This document shows positions 8,797 to 17,700 of a stretch of DNA of 64,000 nucleotides, piece after piece. The position numbers were made by a program, and so were the translations under genes. The stretch lies in assembly GCA_963970005.1 (NCBI GenBank), contig CAXAMN010004002.1, positions 1,579,097-1,643,096 on the forward strand, in the 5' to 3' direction. The notes under the pieces are model-generated. The model made no database searches and was not told the DNA's origin. It saw nothing but the letters and a program-made list of their open reading frames with translations. This DNA comes from Durusdinium trenchii (Eukaryota; Sar; Dinophyceae; Suessiales; Symbiodiniaceae). Every line of letters begins with the position of its first letter. Position 1 is the first letter of the stretch.

Positions 8797-11700
8797 CCTC
8801 TGTTGGCACTTGGAGCGAAGGTGTTCTTCAAACCTAGTGATGCGAGAGAAAGAGACCAAGATCACAAGTTCGACCCCAAGAGCATACCTGGCATCTTCGC
8901 AGGATACGTTATGGGGACCGGGATGAACTGGTCGCGGAAATACAAAGTATGGGCCATAAGCGATTTCGCGCAACAGAATCTAGGCTATGATGCCGAGAGA
9001 CCGTTGAAGAAGTTGATTACTCCTCACATCACCGAGAAGATCTTCCAAGACGATGGAATAGAATTTCCATTGAAGAAAGAATACGAGAGGTTGAACAGCA
9101 CACTCGAAGGAATGAAAGTCCTGAAGGAGAGATCCGGTTCTCCAGATGCACCTACCAATCCCGAGTTACCCGATCCCGACGATGGCGACGATCAAGACGA
9201 TGACGATGATGCGCCTGATCCACCAGACGGGGATCTGAAGTCAAAAGCTAGCGAAATTGACGCGATCGAGGATAAGAAAACGGAAGAACTCACAGAGAAG
9301 AAGAAAGAGGAGTACTCCGGTCCCGATCACTACTCCGTTGGGGGGCCAGGTGATAACATAATTTACTTGAACAACGACGGCGAACACGTCAAGATCGCAA
9401 CGGACGGTCGTCTATATAGAGTGGGATCGGATGGAAGGCGACTCTTCCACAACTCACCAAGACCCAAGGACTACCTTACACCTGAAGAATGGCAGAAGCT
9501 ATCGGTGAAAGATAGAGCTATAGCCAAGAAGGCCGGGAAACATGTAGACAAGGTCGTGGATAGATTGTCGAAGAAAGCGAAAGGACTTGGGAGCAGTACG
9601 GATAAGAAAGAGGACGAGGAGCCTGATGAACTGTTGAAGGACCTGGAAGACGCCAAGAAGGGTGACGAAGGAGATAGTGAAAAGAAGTCCAATAAAGACA
9701 AGAAGGATAAGAAAGACAAGAAGGATAAGAAAACCAAGAAGGATAAGAAATCCAAGAAAGAAAAGAAGTCTAAGGGTAAGGATGAGAAGGGTGAAGGTGG
9801 ACCAAGCTTGGCTATGCCTACTACCTTTATGGAGTGGGACACTGATGATGATGATGACCCATGGTCACCTAAATCCTTTACATCCGAGTCCACGTGTGTC
9901 CCCAGTGATGAAGAATTCCTCACCGATTGGGACGAGAGTGCCATGTGGGAGGACAACGATGACAATCTTGCTATGGCGGCTTGGAAGACGGAGAACGTCT
10001 ACAACCCACTGAACGGTCAGATATGTTGTTGCATCACTGGTGATCCCATTGACAACGATGTAGTTGATGAACCATTTCCGACGATGCCATGTGTAGTGCG
10101 TGATACGCAACATCGCCCAAAACTTATGGGCAATAGGTTGTTCAACGCTGTGGTATCAAGACCTGTGAGCCGTGCTGAGATCTTATCCAATAAGAAGGCA
10201 ATGCAATCTATGTTGGATGAGTGGGGCGGACTCTGGGATGAGGAAACATTCGACGGGTCGTGGCTGAGAGAATATGATGAGATAGTGGCAACCTCCAAGA
10301 AGAAAGGGGAAGAAGTTCACTTAGCAAGAGTACATGGAATATGTGTGGAAAAGAACTACCAACTGCCTGACGATGACCCGAAGAGGAAGTTCAAAGGGCG
10401 AGGGGTTCTACTCGGAGATCAGGTGAAGAACCAGAACTTCGAGGCAGCATTGTTCCAAGACCTTGGAAACTCTCCAGCTACATTCGAAGCTGCTCGATGG
10501 GCCGATTTCTACGGTTGCCTGGAAGGTAATGATGTGCAGGTGGCAGACGCCATTAGAGCATATATCCAAGCGTTATTGGGCGGTGTACCGTGTTGGGCTG
10601 AACTCCCGTGGGAAGCGTGGCCCAAGCACTTGCAAGAGGAGATCACCAGAAGGGGTCTCAAACGTCCTATGTGTCGTGTGAACAAAGCATTATACGGACA
10701 TCCAGACTCTGGAACGATGTGGGAGCAACATTGCGACGAATCTGTACGTGCATTGGAGTTCAAACCCGTCGGACCAGAATGGCCGTCGATGTATTACCAC
10801 GAAAAGCTAGACTTGCTATTAGTGATATATGTGGACGACTTGAAGTTGGCAGGGCCCAAGGAGAACTTGAAGAAAGGTTGGGACCTACTCCGATCCAAGC
10901 TACGCATTGAACCGGAAACCGAGGTCGGATTGTATTTAGGATGTGTTTTGTCGAAAGGCGAAGATAAATTGGCCGATGGTTCCAAAGTCACTACAATGAC
11001 ATATGATATGAGCGCTCTGCTCAAAATGAGCGTGGTCAAATACCTCGATATAGTAGGTAAGGACACAGTATTGAAGAAAGTTGCAACGCCAATGTTACCG
11101 GATGTCACAAAGGATCATCCATCGAGAGCACCATGCAGTACCCAAAAGGGACTTGCTGTCACACGCACATGGTGTGGTACTTGTTTCTCGCCTGACCAGG
11201 CAGCTTCCAAGGCCAGGTCAACAGACGATGACGTCAAGTCTGATGCGAAGGAGCAACCTCGTGGTACCCTAGCGCCTCATGCTGCTAGTCTCCTAATGAA
11301 ACTGTTGTACGCTGCTAGAATAGCGCGTTTCGACCTGTTAAGGGCCATCAATGTGCTGGCTCGTAATGTGACAAAATGGACAGTTGCCGACGATGCTAAA
11401 TTGCACCACCTGATGTGTTACGTGCATCATTCAACCGATCAGAAAATGGTAGGTTGGGTCGGTGGTTCCAAAGCAGACCTGTCGTTAGCCCTATTCGCAG
11501 ATGCGGACTACGCAGGATGTGGTCAATCGTTGAAGTCGACTTCCGGTGCACACATGCATGTCCAAGGCAAACGAACTCGTTTCCCGTTGGCAGGTGGTAG
11601 CAAACGTCAAGGGTGCGTTAGCCACTCCACCCCGGAGGCTGAGATTGTAGCGGCGGATTACGCATTGAGGACACTTGGAATCCCAAGCATCAGTGCATGG

Positions 11701-14700
11701 GAGACTTTGATGAGGACGCCACCAAGAATAGTCTTTTATGACGATAATCAAGCGATGATCAATGTTATGAGGAGTGGGAGGAACCCCACGATGTGTCACA
11801 TGGAGCGCACTCATGGTATTTCCATCACTTGGTTGTATGAGATGTTCAAGCGTGACTATCTGTTGCTCGTATATGAGGTTACTGCTCGTATGGCTGCCGA
11901 TATCCACACTAAAGGGTTCGATGATGCCAACTCATGGAAACATGCGTGCATGCTGATCAATATACTGAGCGACGATGGTCTGCGCAGCCAAGCATTGCTC
12001 GACTTGATGAAGCCAACTCATGATGGGTTGTCTTACGCCAAGCAGCTCCAGAAAGACCGTCACAGTAAGGTGCCAACATATCCTTACACCACCATTCCGG
12101 TTGTCCCGCCACAACTGTATCAGCCGGGACTTTCGAGCAAAGAGGGACTGCAAGAGATCCCTGGATACGACCCCTACGTTATGGTTCGTACTCCCAAGCT
12201 GTACAGGCTGCGTCCACCACGGGCTCCCCCTGATATGGCATACCTTCGCAGCACTTGGATCTTGCAGGACGCGCAATGGCAACAGATCGAGGATAAGGTC
12301 GACCCTAACTTAGAACCCGTTCGGTTTGACCGCTGGGTAGAACGTGCGTTCTTTCAGTTTCATCCTTTGTCTTCTCCGTTACCCGAAGCGTCCGCTCCTG
12401 CGTCTGGTCATTTCAACGCTGCGATCCTTCCACGTCTTTTGTTTAGCTTGCGTCCGCTTGTCCAATGTCGCGAGTTGCAACAGACTCTCCGTGATTCGTC
12501 CTTGTATTTGTCGATTCATCACTGCTCGACCTCTGCCTTACATGTGCTCAACGCCCTGACACGCCTTGTGCATGGGGGGAATGGGGGGTCTGGGGGGTCT
12601 TCGATGATTTTCGACAATTTTGTTTCGGATCCTGAAGAGCAAGAGCACTCAGTTCACGATCATTGGGAGGTAGACGAAGAAGCTAAAACGCTAACAAGAA
12701 TACACTCGTCTCCTAGGAGAAAGGCGTTCTGCCCGGGTGACGCGCCATCTTGTCCAGTCGACATGTCACGGATCAAAGACGATAGGATGACTTACCGTCA
12801 AGGAAGTCAGTTCGAGTCATCAGATTTTGAGGATTGTGTCAAGGACTATTGGCGACACTCAGGTGGAGGTACGCATACCAAAACGCACCTCCGATGGATA
12901 GGCAAGACTGTGTTCACCCTTAGGGGAAACGACGCTGAATCGGAAAACGAGGAAGCTCAATCGGCTGCAATAGCGTTATGTAGCACCCCAAAGCGTATGA
13001 AAACGATCCCACTGAAGGATATCATTGTCCCAACGTTCGTCTCCGTTAGCAAAGCCAAGAGCGAGGAGAGCAAAGAGCACAGAATAGTTGATGTCAACTT
13101 GAGACGACATGATGGGGAGATTGCATATCGGTACCAGTTCGTGTTGTGCGAAGAAGATGACAACCTAGCCGCCCGCGACGAGCAGGTGGTAATTGATTTG
13201 TACGACATAGGTAAAGAACCCGCATTCATCCTACTGTGTTCAGAGGAATGTAATCACTTCACCCATTTAGCGGCGAAGCACGATTGCACCATCGTCACTG
13301 TATCTCAGAGCGATGACCTCACTTCACCATACGGAATTGCACGTGCGCTCGCAGCAGTACGCTCGGAGAAGGATGCAGTAATGTTTGCAGGACCCTGTAC
13401 AGGCGGATCAGCATGGTCGAGATACAACGCTAAAGTCAGCGATGCGATAGCTAAATCTATAGAGCTTAAGCGAGCGCTATACTGGGACCTTTGGGAACGT
13501 TTTGAAACTGTTATGACTCGTGTTTTGAGGATCGGAGCCGCCGCACTGTTTGAACTACCAAGATACTGTGCCTACTGGAAAGATCAAAGGGTTCAACGTT
13601 TGTTGAGCGGCACTGATTGCGACTGTCATGTGTTTGATGGATGTATGTACGGGTTAGGTGCTGAGTTCAACGATTCGCACTCCAACAAGAAACTCATCAA
13701 GAAACCTTGGGAGATTGTATCATGGAATCTTGAGTTTGGCGACCAGCTCAGCAGAACATGTGATAAGAGCCATAGCCATAGAGATTGTGCAGGTAAATAC
13801 ACTAAGACTACTCAATTATATAATAAGAAGATAGTCGGCATTATCCTGAAGACCGTGACCAAGAGAATCGCTGAATTCCAGAAGTCTGAGAAGATGATGC
13901 ATGCCGTTCCGTGCCTTATGATTCGAGCCTTGGGTAGTTCCTTCAACGAACGATCAGTGTGTGATGCAACTTCAAACGAGACTGTATACACATGTGATGA
14001 GCATCGGACACAAATATCACACGTACGACGGATCGAACCACATGGCATTCATGATTTTCAGGCCTGTTGTGTTTGTTTGTGTGACCACAGCACTGCTTCA
14101 CCCGTACGCTTCAGCGACGTGGCTATGGCTTCTGTTGGTGGTGTCATGAACTATAACAACAACACGAGCGGCTACCCGACTTTCATCATCAAGATCCTCG
14201 ATGGCCTGGTTGAGATGAGGGAGAGAGGGCAGATCACCCTACCTCCAAGGATGTCGAAGAGTACGCATGGGTTGGATGTGGTTGAAGCATGGATTGCCGT
14301 CGGCATTCCTCCGCTCGTCCCGTTATCCATCAACTATGCAATGTCCAGGACAAACTCCGATGACACCAAGTTCTTGACCGCTTCACTGAAGAAGATAGTG
14401 GGCTACATGAACGAGGACGAGAAGAAAGAGAAAACTGGCGACTTGGCAAGACGCTATAAGCTATCCATGGCCACCATTAAGGGGCGCTTCGGGAACGATG
14501 CGAGTGGGGTTTTCAGCAACCTTTCTCGCTACCTTGTGGAGCCTCAGGAGATTGGGGCGATCGATGACTTATGGGACGACGTCCGCGACTTCATCAACAG
14601 CGGCAGACTCAATGACACTATGGTTGCCTACCAGCAATGGAGGAACCTGTCCGGGTCGGCCAATGAGAGCATGAACATGCGTGAAGCCGCGGATCCGTCA

Positions 14701-17700
14701 GATCACGTCTATGCTACTCGCCTCGAGAGTTACTACACGATCTTCAGCTCGATCTTCTATCACACCTCTGACAAACTCACCAGTCGAAACGCGAAGGAGA
14801 AGGTACAAGAGCTGATAGAGACGGTGAACAGAGAAATCCGCAACATGGCACTGGCAATAAGGATCCACAACTCGGACAGCGCGTTGGACAAGATCCACGT
14901 GATCGATGTGCTCGAGGACCTGATTGCCAGGAAGAGAGGATTGCCAAAATACAGGTCGGCGGCTCAGAACCATTTGGAGACCTTTCTAGGCTCCATGAGT
15001 GTAATGGTCCAATACCTTGACAACTGCAAGCCTCCGGTAGCCCTGATAATACAAGAAGAACTCAGACTCATGAGGGAACAAGTCATGCCGATGATCAATC
15101 AGTGGATCCCGGTTGAACCCACAATGTTTCGAGTTCAGTACAACGCAGCTGCAGCGGAGAGCGGAAGGCAAGATGAGTACAACCGGCGGAGCAGCGCCTT
15201 CAAATCCTACACCGAATATATCGAGGAGATGAAGAAGAAAATCGAGGACAAAGTTATCCCCTCGTTACCATTTTGGGACATGGTGGAAGGTGAAGGTCCT
15301 GAACCCCCTGACGTCGCTCACAGGCCAAAGTGGTGCCCGCCGCTTCAGATCTACGGTGACTTTGCTAGGCCGAAGGCCAAACCAATGCCTCGCGCGCCAA
15401 GACCTCCTCCACCGTCGTCGTCATTTGAACAGCAGAACTTTTCGGAGCGTCCTTCCGACAGTTCAACTGGACATGGGCCGGCGTCCTCCAAGCGGTGGGG
15501 AAGGACAGGTGGATCAGCGTCCACTGGTGCGGCATCAAGGGACATCTCAGTCACTACGTGGTTTAGAATGCCGTTACCGATGGGGTCATCCAAATACTAC
15601 GTATTTGGGAAAGACTACTTTTCGCAAGACATGAAGGTCTACGCAATGGTCAGCACCAATCAGGTGCCATCCGGGCACATCGTAGAAGGTCCCTGTACCG
15701 TTAACGGACAGATGACATGGTTGCAGTACTTACGAAGGTTGACGTCGTATTTGATGTTCTGGCATGGGGGGTACCAAGAGTCGGTGATCGATCGGAACTA
15801 CTACAAAGAAGACGCCCATTGGTTCGCTCAATATACCAACATCTACGGCTCAACACAAGTGTCACTTGCTGGAGGGCTACCATCTCCGAGAACGCTATAC
15901 AACCTTTGTTACCCAATGGAAGCCAAGGTGATTGATGAAGCGGAATTGGAGCTGAGGATGCGTGAGACATTGAAGGGCTTCATCCCAAGTGTCACGTGCC
16001 AGCCAGCGACTCTCACCAACGACGGTGAGAGTGTGCACTGTGAGTTCATCGGCGCCATGAAGACCAGTAAGGTGATTTTGATGTCTGACTTCGAGTACAT
16101 CACCAAATCGAATTCCGGAAAACAGACAGTGTTCGCCCAGAGCTTATTGTCACTTGGATGGGATAAGGTTATCAACATGTCATGTACGCCTGAGTACAAG
16201 AAGGGAGTGATGACGGATCTATATGGTTTCATCAACTTCGTTCGTGATCGAATTGATGATGTCAAACGCCATGAACCCACCTCCATCCATGTGTGGTTGT
16301 CGTTGAGCAATCTAGTGACTGCGGGCGAGAAGGGGACATACAAGACTGTGATTGTTCCCACGGACTTCGTTCCAAGACTCAGGGATGTGATCGTCAAGCT
16401 TGACGCATGCTGCCAACTACCTACCTTCGTGAGGATTTGCGCAGACGTGGAGTTTCACCATGCCGTCGGTTCGTTCGGTAAGATCGCCAACATGATCAAG
16501 GACGAGCTGTCGCTGAATGGCATGATGTCCACAACGTCGGACAGATTCTGGCGAGCCATTTCGGTCGCCGGAAGCGGTCACCCCTACTCTATGAAGCCTG
16601 GAACCTCTTTGGTCCACGCTGTCATGGAAAAGCACTTGTTCAGAGAAAAGATGCTCGCTTCTTGCTTTATGGCACCGGATCCCTTGACCGAAGCGAATAG
16701 CCTCCATGATCCCAACTTGGAACACGTGTTGCAGGACAAAGAGAGGTTGTATCAGTACTTGTTCGGAGATTCCGTGAGAGGAAGCCATGCTTATCAGTCC
16801 ACTGCGGAGCCTTCAGGTGAGAATGAGTCTGAGAGGAGGAAGAGGGAGAAGGTAAGGAGAGAGAACAAGATGCCATGGATGGATGAGTACTGGGGAGTCC
16901 TTCAGCCAGAACCAATATACTCAAGGACTCAAAGGTGGTACGTCATTGATGACTTTAAGGAGGGTGAGGAAATTTGCTGCGATTACTGTCTGTTCTGCAA
17001 TCCCATAGACTTCGAGTTGAAAGACGATTGCTATACGGAATGCATCAACGGAGCAGCAAACAGATGCCGTGGGATGTCCGCAGAAGACTACGTCCAGAAG
17101 CGATTTCATGCATGTGCTCGATTGCTTCACAACTTCGGCATGGGGCAAACGGTATCTTCTCCCACCATCGTAATCTCCGAGATGAACCCGCACGATGACT
17201 TGATGAAGTTTTTACACGAGGCGATGATCATCTTCAATGAGAATCCAGGTTTCCAGAAGGAGATTTCGTTCTTCGGGGGGATCAGGTTGTCATCAACAAT
17301 GACGGAGAACTTCTTCAAAACGAGGAGAGGACCCAGCATCCATGTGGAAAAGCAGAAAATCGGCAGCGCCAAGTACTTCCAGGGATCCTATGACCTTGGC
17401 AACGTATGCTACACCAAATACCTCAAGACCATACTGGAACCCGATGTATTCCGCACTATATTCGGAGATGATCCCACGGAGGAACGGGTAGGTGACATGG
17501 TGGAAGCGCTGCTGGGCATGTTCGAAGTTGCTCAACTCTTCAGGCACATGTTCAGGAGATGGGGTGACATCGAAGCTTTGAGGACGGGATTAGAGGAATC
17601 CATCAAACGCGTCACTGCATCGCTGTACGACAGGACAACATATGAGAACCGAAAGCGATCGATGATTAGAACCATGGACCCGCACTCTGATGAGGCGGCA

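Noticed and set aside
8803..8805. Start codon of the polyprotein at 8803
   Set aside because: The codon is TTG and the frame is open to 8797; the protein is a truncated fragment rather than one starting here.
9471..9965. 164-codon minus-strand frame rich in Ser/Leu/Phe
   Set aside because: It is the complement of the Lys/Asp-rich linker of the retroelement polyprotein; low complexity explains its length.
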